From positions 1 to 64,000 of the forward strand of contig QHYZ01000053.1 in NCBI GenBank assembly GCA_003225295.1: a stretch of DNA of 64,000 bases. Direction: 5' to 3'. The stretch comes from Acidobacteriota bacterium (GTDB taxonomy: Bacteria > Acidobacteriota > Terriglobia > Acidiferrales > UBA7541). The notes under the pieces were generated by a model. That model searched no databases and had not been told where the DNA came from. It saw only the letters and a program-made list of their open reading frames with translations. This document shows positions 8,162 to 17,146 of the stretch, one piece after another (positions within the stretch are counted from its first letter, which is position 1; each line of letters begins with the position of its first letter). The position numbers and the translations under genes were made by a program.

Positions 8162-10576
8162 ATGTCACGGACGGCACAAGACGTACTGGAGTTCGACGGA
8201 CTCCGCGAATTGCTGCGACTGAGGACGACGTGCGCGTCGGGGCGGCGAGCTGTGAATGCACTCGAGCCAGGGATGGAGCGCGCGGCGCTGGAATCGGCGT
8301 TCGCGCTGATTCGCGAAGCAGCCCAGTGGCTGCGCGCGGGACGCGAGCTAGGATTTGGCGCGCTGGCCGATCCGCAAGGCTGGCTCGAACGGATCGAGGG
8401 GCTGGGCGCGGCGCTGGAGCCGGGCGAATTCCTGGATGTGCTGTCGTTGCTCGAAACGGCGGGATGGCTGCGGCAGCAGTTTCGCGAAGAAGCGATGAAC
8501 TTCCGCTTATTGGCGGCGCGGGCCGCTGCGCTTGGTGATTTTCGAGATGCCCACAGAGCGATCCGGCGTTGCGTGCTGCCGAATGGCGAGATCAGCGACG
8601 CTGCGTCAGCGACGCTCGGGCGAATCCGGGTGAGCATCACGGAGACGCGCGATACCATCCAGAAGAGCCTGAAGCAGATTTTGCGCGCGCGCCATGCGGA
8701 AGCGGGGGAAGACTACGTCACCCTGCGGAACGATCGTTTCGTGATTCCGGTGCGGGCCGAGCATCGGCGGACGATTCCCGGCGTGGTGCACGGAGCGAGC
8801 GCGACAGGGCAGACGATCTTCCTGGAACCGTTTGAGACCGTGGAGGCCAACAATCAGCTCGTGCAGCTGGCCGATGACGAAGCCGCGGAAATCGCGCGGA
8901 TTTTGCGGGAACTCACCGGGCAGCTGCAAATCATCCACCGGCCGCTCCGGGCGGCGGCTGAGACCATTGCGGAACTCGACGGCGTGTTTGCGCGGGCGCG
9001 GTTCGCGCGGGATTTTGACGCCGCGATGCCGGAATTCTCGGCGACAAATGAACTGCGTCTGCAAGGCGCGCGTCATCCGGGTCTGGAGGACAAACTCCGG
9101 AAAGAAAACCGCTCCATTGTGCCCATGACCTTGACGCTGGGGGGAGAAGAACGCGTGCTGGTGATCAGCGGACCAAACACCGGCGGCAAGACAGTGGTGC
9201 TGAAAACGACGGGAATAGCCGCGCTATCGGCGCAGTCCGGAATTCCGGTGGCCGCCGAGCGGGCCGTCCTGCCGCTGTTCGACCGGGTGCTGGTGGACAT
9301 CGGCGACGAGCAATCGATCGCGGCGGATTTGTCCACGTTCTCGGCGCATATGTTGAACTTGAAGACCATGCTCCAAGCCGCGACGCCGAATTCTCTCGTG
9401 CTGGTGGATGAAATGGGCACGGGGACTGCGCCGGAGGAAGGCGCCGCTCTGGCGGTGGCGCTGTTGGACGAATTTCGCGCCAAGAACTGCATCGTGCTGG
9501 CAACCACGCATCACGACCGATTGAAGACATACGCATCGACTACGCCGGGGGCGGTAAACGCTGCGGTGGAATTTGACGAGGTCAATCTGCGGCCGACATT
9601 TCGCTTGATGGTGGGTGTGCCGGGCGGCTCGAGCGGGATCGCCATCGCCAAGCGACTGGGGATCGCCACCGGAATCATCGAGCGCGCACAGTCACTGCTG
9701 ACGCCCGAATCACGCGAAGCCGCCGACCTAGTCGCTTATTTGCATCGCAGCCGCGACGAGCTGGATCGCCTGCAGCGGCAGATGACCTCCGAGCGCCATG
9801 CGCTGGACGAAGAACGCAAGAAGCTGCGAACCGAGTGGGTCGAACGGCAGCACAAGCGCATTAAGGAGCTGGAAGCGCAGTTTGCGGTGATGCACAAGCG
9901 CTTTGACGAGAATGTCGCGCGCGTCGTCGAAGCGGTGAAAGAACGGGAGCTACGCGCGCAAGTGGAGAAAACCACGCGGCGGAAAATGCAGGATATCCGC
10001 AGCGAGGCGCGCGAAGAACTGCACGCCGCGGTCGTCGAGACCATCTCGGAATCGCAAGCGGATCTCGGCATCCAGGCGGCTTCGCCGGATGCTGTCAGCG
10101 CGGACCGGCTGCAGCCCGGAGCGAAGATTCGCGTCCGCGGGTTCAGCAAGCCGGTTTTGTTGCGGCGCATTGACGGATCGTTCGCCGAAATCGAAGCCGG
10201 ACCGCTGCGCATGAAAGTGGCCCTGGATGAAATCTCCGGCGTGGAAGAGGCCGCCCCGGCGTTGAAATCGAGTTCGCCGGCGGCCAAGCTGCAGGGCGTG
10301 ACGGTGACTTCGCCGCGCGGGGAGGTCAGCAGCTATGACGAAATCAACGTGATCGGCATGACCGTGGAGGAAGCCACCGATCGCCTGGACAAATTTCTGG
10401 ACGATGCCGCGTTGGCGCGCAAGGCGCGCATCAGAGTTATTCACGGGCACGGAACAGGAGCACTCCGCAAGGGGATTGGCGAGTTCCTGGCCGCGCATCC
10501 ACTGGTTGAGAAACATTCGTTTGAGACCGAGGAGCACGGAGGAAAGGCCATCACCATTGTGGAGTTGCAACGATAG
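8162..10576 (+). CDS. mutS2: Endonuclease MutS2 (ribosome rescue / anti-recombination ATPase)
   Basis: 804 residues, the normal MutS2 length. The lever/clamp region is followed by the MutS ATPase: Walker A GPNTGGKTVVLKT (about 337-349), DIGDEQSIAADLSTFSAHM, Walker B LVLVDEMGTGT, and the ATTHHDRLK switch. A long coiled coil (about 520-640) and a KOW-like part lead to the C-terminal Smr nuclease domain with VIGMTVEEATDRLDKFLDDA and the IHGHGTGALR motif. MutS2 lacks the mismatch-binding domain of MutS; family members suppress recombination or split collided ribosomes. It starts 2 bases after the LOG gene. Confidence 0.96.
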   Translation: MSRTAQDVLEFDGLRELLRLRTTCASGRRAVNALEPGMERAALESAFALIREAAQWLRAGRELGFGALADPQGWLERIEGLGAALEPGEFLDVLSLLETAGWLRQQFREEAMNFRLLAARAAALGDFRDAHRAIRRCVLPNGEISDAASATLGRIRVSITETRDTIQKSLKQILRARHAEAGEDYVTLRNDRFVIPVRAEHRRTIPGVVHGASATGQTIFLEPFETVEANNQLVQLADDEAAEIARILRELTGQLQIIHRPLRAAAETIAELDGVFARARFARDFDAAMPEFSATNELRLQGARHPGLEDKLRKENRSIVPMTLTLGGEERVLVISGPNTGGKTVVLKTTGIAALSAQSGIPVAAERAVLPLFDRVLVDIGDEQSIAADLSTFSAHMLNLKTMLQAATPNSLVLVDEMGTGTAPEEGAALAVALLDEFRAKNCIVLATTHHDRLKTYASTTPGAVNAAVEFDEVNLRPTFRLMVGVPGGSSGIAIAKRLGIATGIIERAQSLLTPESREAADLVAYLHRSRDELDRLQRQMTSERHALDEERKKLRTEWVERQHKRIKELEAQFAVMHKRFDENVARVVEAVKERELRAQVEKTTRRKMQDIRSEAREELHAAVVETISESQADLGIQAASPDAVSADRLQPGAKIRVRGFSKPVLLRRIDGSFAEIEAGPLRMKVALDEISGVEEAAPALKSSSPAAKLQGVTVTSPRGEVSSYDEINVIGMTVEEATDRLDKFLDDAALARKARIRVIHGHGTGALRKGIGEFLAAHPLVEKHSFETEEHGGKAITIVELQR

Positions 10577-10718
10577 AGGAAGATCATCAGAAAACAGAAA
10601 TCAGCATGTAGAAAATGGAAAATAGACGGTGCTCCGAGCTCCGCCTCTGTGGATGTGCAGGCACCACTGCTTTGCTATACTCGCCGCGTTCCGACAACCA
10701 ATTGAATGAGGTGTTTTG

Positions 10719-12071
10719 ATGGAAGCTTTGAAGGATTCAATTTCGCAAGCCAGAGAGTGGTGTCGAATCAGCCGACCGGGAGTGGTCGCCGCGGTGGTGC
10801 TAGCCACGCTGGCTGGTATGGCGATCACCGCAGGCGCGCAGGCGCCCAAGAGGATGGTGATTCGCGCGGGGCGGGTGCTCAACGTGCGCACCGGAGAGTT
10901 GCGCGCCAACCAGGCCATGGTGATTGAAGGCGACAAAATTACGCAAATTGCTCCGTCCGGTGAAGTACCTGCCGCTCCCGGAGACACCACCATCGATCTT
11001 CCGGACGCCACCTTGCTGCCGGGCTTGATCGACATGCACACACATTTGACGTTTGATCTGAACTCGCTGGGGTACCAAGGGCTGTCGATTTCAACGGCGC
11101 GCGAAGCGCTGCATGGCGCGAGGAACGCACGGCGGACGCTGGAGGCAGGTTTTACAACGGTGCGAAACCTGGGCGCGAAAGATTATGCAGATATCGCGCT
11201 GCGCGATGCCATTAATGATGGTGACGTCATCGGACCGCGCATGGTCGCTTCGGGCCCTGCGCTGGGAATCACCGGCGGCCACTGCGACGAAAACCTGCTT
11301 CCGCCGGCATTTCATTTTCAGGGAGCCGGAGTGGCCGATGGCGTCGAGGGCGTGCAGCACAAGGTTCGCGAAGTCATAAAATATGGCGCGGAGGTGATCA
11401 AGATTTGTGCCACCGGGGGAGTACTTTCAAAAGGAGACGACCCGAATGCCTCGCAGTACACGCTTGAGGAGATGAAAGCGATGGTGGCAGACGCACACCG
11501 GCTGGGCCGACGTGTGGCCGCGCATGCCCACGGGGCAGAAGGGGTGCGCTGGGCTTCGGAGGCCGGTGTCGATTCGGTCGAGCATGGTCATCTGATGGAT
11601 GACGCGGCGATCGTCACGCTGAAGAAAAACGGAACCTATCTGGTGCCCACACTTTTCCTCGGTGAATACATGGAAAAGAACATGGAGCGCAGCGACGTGC
11701 CGGAGTTTTCGAAGCAAAAGATGCGCGATGTCATCGCCGCCATGCGTAAGAATATCGGGAAAGCATTTGCCGCCGGCGTGAAGGTGGCCTTCGGAACGGA
11801 CGCGGCGGTCTATCCGCACGGGCTGAACGCCGGTGAGTTCCATGTTTACGTGAACCTGGGGATGACGCCGCTGGCGGCGATTCAGACAGCAACCAGCAAC
11901 GCTTCCGACTTGCTTGGACCGAAGTATCTGGTCGGTTCGCTGGAGCCAGGTCGGTGGGCTGACGTGATTGCCGTCGATGGCGATCCGACGAAAGACGTCA
12001 CCATTCTGGAACGCGTGAAGTTTGTTATGAAGGGCGGCGCCGTCTACAAAAACGATTATGCCAAGCGGTGA
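10719..12071 (+). CDS. Exported metal-dependent amidohydrolase
   Basis: 450-residue member of the amidohydrolase superfamily, in the imidazolonepropionase / Xaa-Pro-dipeptidase-like branch. The metal motifs are present: DMHTHL near residue 105, KICATGGVLS (the lysine that is often carboxylated), AHAHG, VEHGH, and the final aspartate in FGTDAAVYPHG. The N-terminus has a basic part and a hydrophobic stretch (VVAAVVLATLAGMAITAGAQA), so secretion is likely. The ATG at 10719 is preceded by GAGGTG; a TTG three bases earlier is less likely. It hydrolyses a cyclic amide or peptide-like bond; the substrate is not readable. Confidence 0.9.
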   Translation: MEALKDSISQAREWCRISRPGVVAAVVLATLAGMAITAGAQAPKRMVIRAGRVLNVRTGELRANQAMVIEGDKITQIAPSGEVPAAPGDTTIDLPDATLLPGLIDMHTHLTFDLNSLGYQGLSISTAREALHGARNARRTLEAGFTTVRNLGAKDYADIALRDAINDGDVIGPRMVASGPALGITGGHCDENLLPPAFHFQGAGVADGVEGVQHKVREVIKYGAEVIKICATGGVLSKGDDPNASQYTLEEMKAMVADAHRLGRRVAAHAHGAEGVRWASEAGVDSVEHGHLMDDAAIVTLKKNGTYLVPTLFLGEYMEKNMERSDVPEFSKQKMRDVIAAMRKNIGKAFAAGVKVAFGTDAAVYPHGLNAGEFHVYVNLGMTPLAAIQTATSNASDLLGPKYLVGSLEPGRWADVIAVDGDPTKDVTILERVKFVMKGGAVYKNDYAKR

Positions 12072-12089
12072 CCTTCGTTAGAGAACGGA

Positions 12090-13856
12090 ATGGCGGAAGC
12101 GGGATCATTTGCCGATCGGGTAAAGCAGCAGGCGGACATCGTTCGCGTGGTGGGCGAATACGTCCGCCTGAAAAAGAGCGGGCAGAATTTTACCGGACTG
12201 TGCCCGTTTCACGCAGAAAAGTCGCCGTCGTTTGCGGTGCATCCGACCAAGCAGATTTATCACTGTTTTGGATGTGGCGTGGGCGGAGATGTGTTCAAGT
12301 TTGTAATGGAAATGGAGAAGTGCGCGTTTCCCGAGGCCATTCGAATCGTTGCGGAGAAATGCGGGATCGCCGTCCCGCGACAGAAGGAGCGTTCGCCGGA
12401 GGAGCGGAAAGAGAATCAGCAGCGAGCCCTCCTCGTGGAAATGCACCGCGAGGCACAGACCTTTTTCGTAAAGCAACTCGAAGCCACGCTCGAGGGAAAA
12501 GCGGCGCAGGCGTATTTGGAGGATCGCGGGGTAGATAAGGAGGCCATGACGCGTTTCGGAATCGGGTACGCGCCGAGCGGCGGGGATGCGCTGCTGCGCC
12601 ATCTGAAACCCCAATGCAACGAAACGCTGCTGGTTGAATCCGGGCTGGTTTCGCGTGATCAAAGCGGCGGGCGGCTCTTTGACCGGTTTCGGCGGCGCAT
12701 CACCTTTCCTATTGCGAATGAATCGGGAAAGATCGTGGCCTTCGGAGCTCGTGCGCTGGGCGATGACATGCCGAAATATCTCAACTCGCCCGAGACACCG
12801 ATTTATTCCAAAAGCAACGTGCTCTATCATATGGACCGTGCGAAGGAAGGAATCCGCCGCCAGGATTTCGCAATTCTAGTCGAAGGCTACCTGGATGCCA
12901 TCGCCGTGGCGCGCGCGGGAATCAGCAATGTCGTGGCCAGTTGCGGCACGAGCTTGGCGGAGCCGCAGATCAAGTTGCTCGGGCGCTTCACGCGGCGCGT
13001 CATTGTGAACTACGACCCGGACGCGGCGGGACAGATCGCAACGGAGAGATCACTCTCGTTGCTCCTTGAGCAGGACTTCGAAGTGCGCGTGCTCGCGTTG
13101 CCGCCAACAGGCAATAAAAAGGCCGACCCCGATTTATTTATCCGCGAAAAGGGGGCGGAGGAGTACCTCAAGCTGTTGAAAGAGGCACTACCTTACGTGG
13201 ATTACCTCATTGCGCGAGCCAGACAGATGGACTTGACCAGCGGGGAAGGGAAACGACAAGCCGTGAATTTTCTGTTGCCGTACGTTCAGAAAATTCCCAA
13301 TCGCATCCTGCGCTCCGAATGGGCCACCCGCATCGCCCAACAACTGCGACTGGATGAGCCGGTACTGCGTGCCGCACTTAGCAAAGCGGCGGCGGAGCGC
13401 CGCGGCGAGCTGAAAATTCAGCCGGAACTGGTGGCCCGACCGGCCAAGCCCGTGGAGCGGCGGCTGATTCGCATGCTTGCCGAGGCGCAGGGCTTCCGGC
13501 AGGAACTTGCCAAGCAACTGCAAAATGCCCGGCTGTATCACGGCTTGGAGACGGAGAAGATATTTGAAGCTTTGGTGATTGCCAGCCTGTCTGGCCAGCC
13601 TGTACAGGCCACCGAAGTAGGGGCCGCGCTGGAGGACCGCGACCGGCGGCTGCTTTTTGAGATTTTGTTCGAAGAGGCCAACGAGCCAACCTGGGAAGAG
13701 GCCATGAGTTGCATCGAGGCGCTGCAGCACCGGCGGGCCGAGCGGGAGCTGGCTGACGTGCAACGCAGCATCGAGGCAAACCCGCCCGGACAAGAGTTGC
13801 GAGGTCTCCTGGAAAAAAAACAGGAATTGATGCGGCGGCTGGCCGCGGCACGGTGA
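12090..13856 (+). CDS. dnaG: DNA primase DnaG
   Basis: 588 residues. The N-terminal zinc-binding domain has the CHC2 pattern: Cys38, His41, Cys59 and Cys62. The catalytic core follows, with the TOPRIM motif VEGYLDAIA near residue 264 and NYDPDAAG near 309. The C-terminal part is the helicase-interaction region. DnaG makes RNA primers for DNA replication. It lies 18 bases after the amidohydrolase gene and upstream of rpoD, as in the classical macromolecular-synthesis arrangement, although a 705-base gap separates the two here. Confidence 0.96.
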   Translation: MAEAGSFADRVKQQADIVRVVGEYVRLKKSGQNFTGLCPFHAEKSPSFAVHPTKQIYHCFGCGVGGDVFKFVMEMEKCAFPEAIRIVAEKCGIAVPRQKERSPEERKENQQRALLVEMHREAQTFFVKQLEATLEGKAAQAYLEDRGVDKEAMTRFGIGYAPSGGDALLRHLKPQCNETLLVESGLVSRDQSGGRLFDRFRRRITFPIANESGKIVAFGARALGDDMPKYLNSPETPIYSKSNVLYHMDRAKEGIRRQDFAILVEGYLDAIAVARAGISNVVASCGTSLAEPQIKLLGRFTRRVIVNYDPDAAGQIATERSLSLLLEQDFEVRVLALPPTGNKKADPDLFIREKGAEEYLKLLKEALPYVDYLIARARQMDLTSGEGKRQAVNFLLPYVQKIPNRILRSEWATRIAQQLRLDEPVLRAALSKAAAERRGELKIQPELVARPAKPVERRLIRMLAEAQGFRQELAKQLQNARLYHGLETEKIFEALVIASLSGQPVQATEVGAALEDRDRRLLFEILFEEANEPTWEEAMSCIEALQHRRAERELADVQRSIEANPPGQELRGLLEKKQELMRRLAAAR

Positions 13857-14561
13857 AAACTTCTTCTCGGCAAGCGCCGGTGGGAGAGCCACGTCGTCAA
13901 AAGAAGCAGTCCGAAACGGCTAGCATCCCTGCAGGCGACCCAATCCAGAGGAGCTCACCGTGGAGCATGGCGAGACCGCGATCCGTGCAAAATCGCCCGA
14001 CACCGATCGCTGACACCCGATGGCCAGTGCGAGGAAAAAACAACCGTGCTTGTCGAAGGTTGTCAAACGGGCGACTCCTAGACCGCCGTCCGACCGAAAC
14101 TCGCTCTGGGGGAGGTCTCTGGCCAGTGGAAACATGCTCGACTGTCCCGGGCCGCTAGCGGATGCCTCGGGCACCTCTCCGTTCCAATCGGGAAAGGAGA
14201 TCAAACCCTGACGGCCAGGTCTTCCACAGATTTCCACGAATTAAAACATTGACGGGACCGGACTTAAACGTGTAGCGTAATAGGGTTTCGCGAGTAACGG
14301 TTTTGCCGTTAAATGCATCTATATAGGTGTATTTGGCGGCGGGGGCCGGGCCCTAAAAGTGCGGGAAGCGGGCAACGCACGGGGCGGCAGGCAAGCGGCG
14401 CGGTGCAGAGTCATTCAAACAAAAATAGCGAGCGATCTTCTGGGGAAATTCCCTCATGGTTTGCGCCAGCGCGCCAGCCTGCGCGTGTCTCTGCGAATGA
14501 AGATGGTCACCGATGTGCCCGGGAGTGCTTGGGAATCGCAGGCAAATAGCGGGAGGAATTT
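13857..14561 (+). other. 705-base gene-free stretch between dnaG and rpoD; candidate structured RNA plus promoter
   Basis: No convincing coding frame. Between about 14015 and 14200 several helices can be paired by eye: TGGCCAG (14021-14027) with CTGGCCA (14119-14125), CAACC (14041-14045) with GGTTG (14058-14062), and AGACC (14080-14084) with GGTCT (14114-14118). A further hairpin follows around 14176-14200 (TCTCC...GGAGA). I could not match it to RNase P, 6S, tmRNA or SRP RNA. A candidate rpoD promoter lies at 14249, and the final 280 bases would be a long rpoD leader. Confidence 0.35.
14249..14278 (+). promoter_or_regulatory. Candidate rpoD promoter
   Basis: TTGACG (14249-14254) and TAGCGT (14273-14278), 18 bases apart. 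The -35 matches the window's other promoters, but the -10 is poor. Transcription from here would give a leader of about 280 bases. Confidence 0.35.
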
Positions 14562-16304
14562 GTGGCAGCAGTAGGCCTTGAAGAGAAATATGATGCGGTA
14601 CGCCAACTCATCGCCGTGGGCAAAGAGCGCGGCTACCTGCTCTACGACGAAGTAAACGACTCGCTTCCGGCGGAGGTCCATTCCTCCGAGGAAATCGATG
14701 ATCTCCTCACAACCTTTGAGCGCAACGGCATCGAGATTTATGAGGATCAGGCTTCGGCCAAGGCCGCGCGTGCGGTGGAAGTTTCCGCCGAGGCCGGCGA
14801 GCATGAAGTCGTAGCCAAGGACGATGTTCACTCCGACGAAGGCAGCAGCGACCTCGACTTGACACCGGGTTCGCTGGAAAAGACAAACGATCCCGTCCGC
14901 ATGTACCTGCGCGAGATGGGCACCGTGCCGCTGCTGACGCGCGAAGGTGAAGTCACCATCGCCAAGCGCATCGAGCGCGGGCAACTTGTGGTGATGAAGT
15001 CGATCACACGTTCGCCGATCGTCATCAAAGAGCTGATTGCCGTTGGCGACGATTTGCGCAAGGGTGTGCGCTCCATCAAAGAGATCGTGCAGTTCGACGA
15101 CGAAGAACTGACCGAAGAGAAGATCGCCAACAAAACCAAACAGACCCTGAAATACATCGACAAGATTGCCAAACTGTACGAGACCGCTCTGAAGCAGGCC
15201 GCGAAGCTCGATAAAACACTGAAGTCGAAGAAAAGGTCGTACATCCGCGCGAAGTGGGACGTGGCGCGGACGCGCGTGGAGATTTCCGTCGCTATTCGCG
15301 ACATCGATTTCAATCCGTTTGAGAAGAAGCGACTGATCGACAAAATGCGCGGCACGGTCGAGCGGCTGCAATCGCTGGAACGCGAAGCCGGGCGGCTGGA
15401 GCGCCGCGCAGACGTAGCCAAAGGCGACGTCGCGGCGGAAGCCCGCAAAGAGCTCCGCACGCGGCGCACCGAGCTGAAAGATATCGAGGAAGCCAGCGAG
15501 GTCGGGCTCACCGAACTGAAGCGCACGCTGACGTTCATTCACCGCGGCGAGGCGGAAGCCGAGCAAGCCAAGAAGGAACTGATCGAAGCCAACCTGCGAC
15601 TGGTTGTTTCGATCGCCAAGAAATACACCAACCGCGGATTGCAATTCCTCGACCTGATTCAGGAAGGCAATATCGGCCTGATGAAGGCGGTGGACAAGTT
15701 CGAGTGGCGCCGCGGGTACAAGTTTTCAACCTACGCGACGTGGTGGATTCGGCAAGCCATCACGCGCGCGATCGCCGATCAGGCGCGCACCATCCGCATT
15801 CCGGTGCACATGATCGAGACGATCAACAAACTGGTACGCACCAGCCGCCAGCTCGTGCAGGAACTCGGGCGCGAGCCGACCAGCGAAGAGATCGCCAAGC
15901 GCATGGACATTCCGGTGTCCAAGGTACGCAAGATTCTGAAGATCGCGCAGGAGCCCATTTCGCTCGAAACGCCGATCGGTGAAGAGGAAGATTCGCATCT
16001 TGGCGACTTCATCGAGGACAAGGCGGTAGTCTCGCCATCCGATGCGGTCATCAATTTGAATTTGAAGGAACAAACGTCTTCGGTGCTGAAGACGTTGACG
16101 CCCCGCGAAGAAAAAGTCATCAAGATGCGCTTTGGTCTGGATGACGGCAGCGAGCACACGCTCGAAGAAGTCGGCCAGTCGTTCGCCGTCACTCGCGAAC
16201 GGATCCGCCAGATCGAAGCCAAGGCACTGCGCAAGCTGCGCCACCCGTCGCGTTCGCGGAAGCTGCGCGCGTTCCTGGAAGGCCCCTCGCGCGATTACCT
16301 CTAG
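14562..16304 (+). CDS. rpoD: Primary sigma factor RpoD (sigma-70)
   Basis: 580 residues, with a GTG start preceded by GGGAGG. Region 1.1-like sequence ([17 protein letters not shown]) is followed by region 1.2 ([22 protein letters not shown]), a charged non-conserved domain, region 2 ([36 protein letters not shown], split over 15595-15700, then the [18 protein letters not shown] core), region 3 and region 4.2 ([12 protein letters not shown] and the [19 protein letters not shown] recognition helix). This is the housekeeping sigma factor that directs RNA polymerase to -35/-10 promoters such as those annotated here. Confidence 0.97.
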   Translation: MAAVGLEEKYDAVRQLIAVGKERGYLLYDEVNDSLPAEVHSSEEIDDLLTTFERNGIEIYEDQASAKAARAVEVSAEAGEHEVVAKDDVHSDEGSSDLDLTPGSLEKTNDPVRMYLREMGTVPLLTREGEVTIAKRIERGQLVVMKSITRSPIVIKELIAVGDDLRKGVRSIKEIVQFDDEELTEEKIANKTKQTLKYIDKIAKLYETALKQAAKLDKTLKSKKRSYIRAKWDVARTRVEISVAIRDIDFNPFEKKRLIDKMRGTVERLQSLEREAGRLERRADVAKGDVAAEARKELRTRRTELKDIEEASEVGLTELKRTLTFIHRGEAEAEQAKKELIEANLRLVVSIAKKYTNRGLQFLDLIQEGNIGLMKAVDKFEWRRGYKFSTYATWWIRQAITRAIADQARTIRIPVHMIETINKLVRTSRQLVQELGREPTSEEIAKRMDIPVSKVRKILKIAQEPISLETPIGEEEDSHLGDFIEDKAVVSPSDAVINLNLKEQTSSVLKTLTPREEKVIKMRFGLDDGSEHTLEEVGQSFAVTRERIRQIEAKALRKLRHPSRSRKLRAFLEGPSRDYL

Positions 16305-16318
16305 AAGAAGTCGAACTT

Positions 16319-16355
16319 GACATCCTCCCGCTCGTGAACGAGGGGGATTCCCTAC
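16319..16355 (+). repeat. IS200/IS605-like terminal hairpin scar after rpoD
   Basis: The 37-base stretch begins GACATCCTCCC and ends GGGGGATTCCCTAC around a CTCG-TGAA-CGAG hairpin. A second stretch with the same ends and a different hairpin tip lies at 48897-48932. This layout resembles the right-end hairpins of IS200/IS605 (TnpB) elements. No transposase remains beside it. It may also act as the rpoD terminator. Confidence 0.5.
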
Positions 16356-16429
16356 GCACACCGTGCCGCCTGTTCCAGGGGTTCCGATGTGCCCAGGAGC
16401 AGCGCAGTGCCACGGCGCGCCGAAGCCCG

Positions 16430-16948
16430 CTAGGAATTGTTCCGCGGCGGAACCCGGACGAACCGCAGCAGCATCCGGATGGTCCAAACCAGCGTAAACA
16501 AGACAAAGCCGGCGAGGATGTACCACATGCGGGAAATATCGGGCCGGTTATCCGGATGCAGGTTGGATTGGATGGCATAGTCGAATGTAAGAATCATGAT
16601 GAGGAAAACGGCGCAGCCGAACCACGCGAAATAGGAGTTCAGGAACGCGTGCGTTTCCGCAAGATGTTCGGGCGCGAGCCAGTATTGCTTCTTTGGAAGG
16701 TTGATCAATTCTGGCGGCATCAAGGAGATAATGCGCGGGATGCCAAAGCCGACGAGCACTGCCAGAACACTGACTCCCACGAACACCGCAAAGAAAGCAG
16801 ACTTGGTTTGCCAGCCGTTCGGGACACCCTGCGCGTTGAAATGCGAAGCCACCACCGCCGGCAATTCCGCGTAGTAAGACGAAAAATAAATTGCCGCGCC
16901 CGCGGCGAGGACAGCAAATAATGTTCTGGGCAGCCTGGCATCTTGCAT
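16430..16948 (-). CDS. DUF1648-domain membrane protein
   Basis: 172 residues with four predicted membrane helices (about 8-24, 50-72, 105-125 and 143-163). The segment LPAVVASHFNAQGVPNGW after the first helix is the DUF1648 motif, found in SdpI-like and related membrane proteins. SdpI confers immunity to a toxin in Bacillus, but DUF1648 alone does not prove this role. It faces rpoD tail-to-tail. Confidence 0.8.
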   Translation of the reverse strand: MQDARLPRTLFAVLAAGAAIYFSSYYAELPAVVASHFNAQGVPNGWQTKSAFFAVFVGVSVLAVLVGFGIPRIISLMPPELINLPKKQYWLAPEHLAETHAFLNSYFAWFGCAVFLIMILTFDYAIQSNLHPDNRPDISRMWYILAGFVLFTLVWTIRMLLRFVRVPPRNNS

Positions 16949-17146
16949 TTGCGTTCCTTACCACCTGACTGGATAAAACTACCACCGGAAACAATAGCGA
17001 CAGCACTCAGGCAGCGACGGGAGTCAACACCCACGCCAAGCAGACTCGCGCCTGGCGCTTCGACAAGGACTCCCACAGCGAATTTCTTCTCGGTTACACG
17101 CTTCGAATTGATGCATATTAGAACCGTGGAGACTCGCTAGAGGCCA

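Noticed and set aside
14020-14060. GAGGAAA-like piece upstream of rpoD as RNase P RNA
   Set aside because: The conserved GAGGAAAGTCCGGGC and ACAGAAA blocks are missing.
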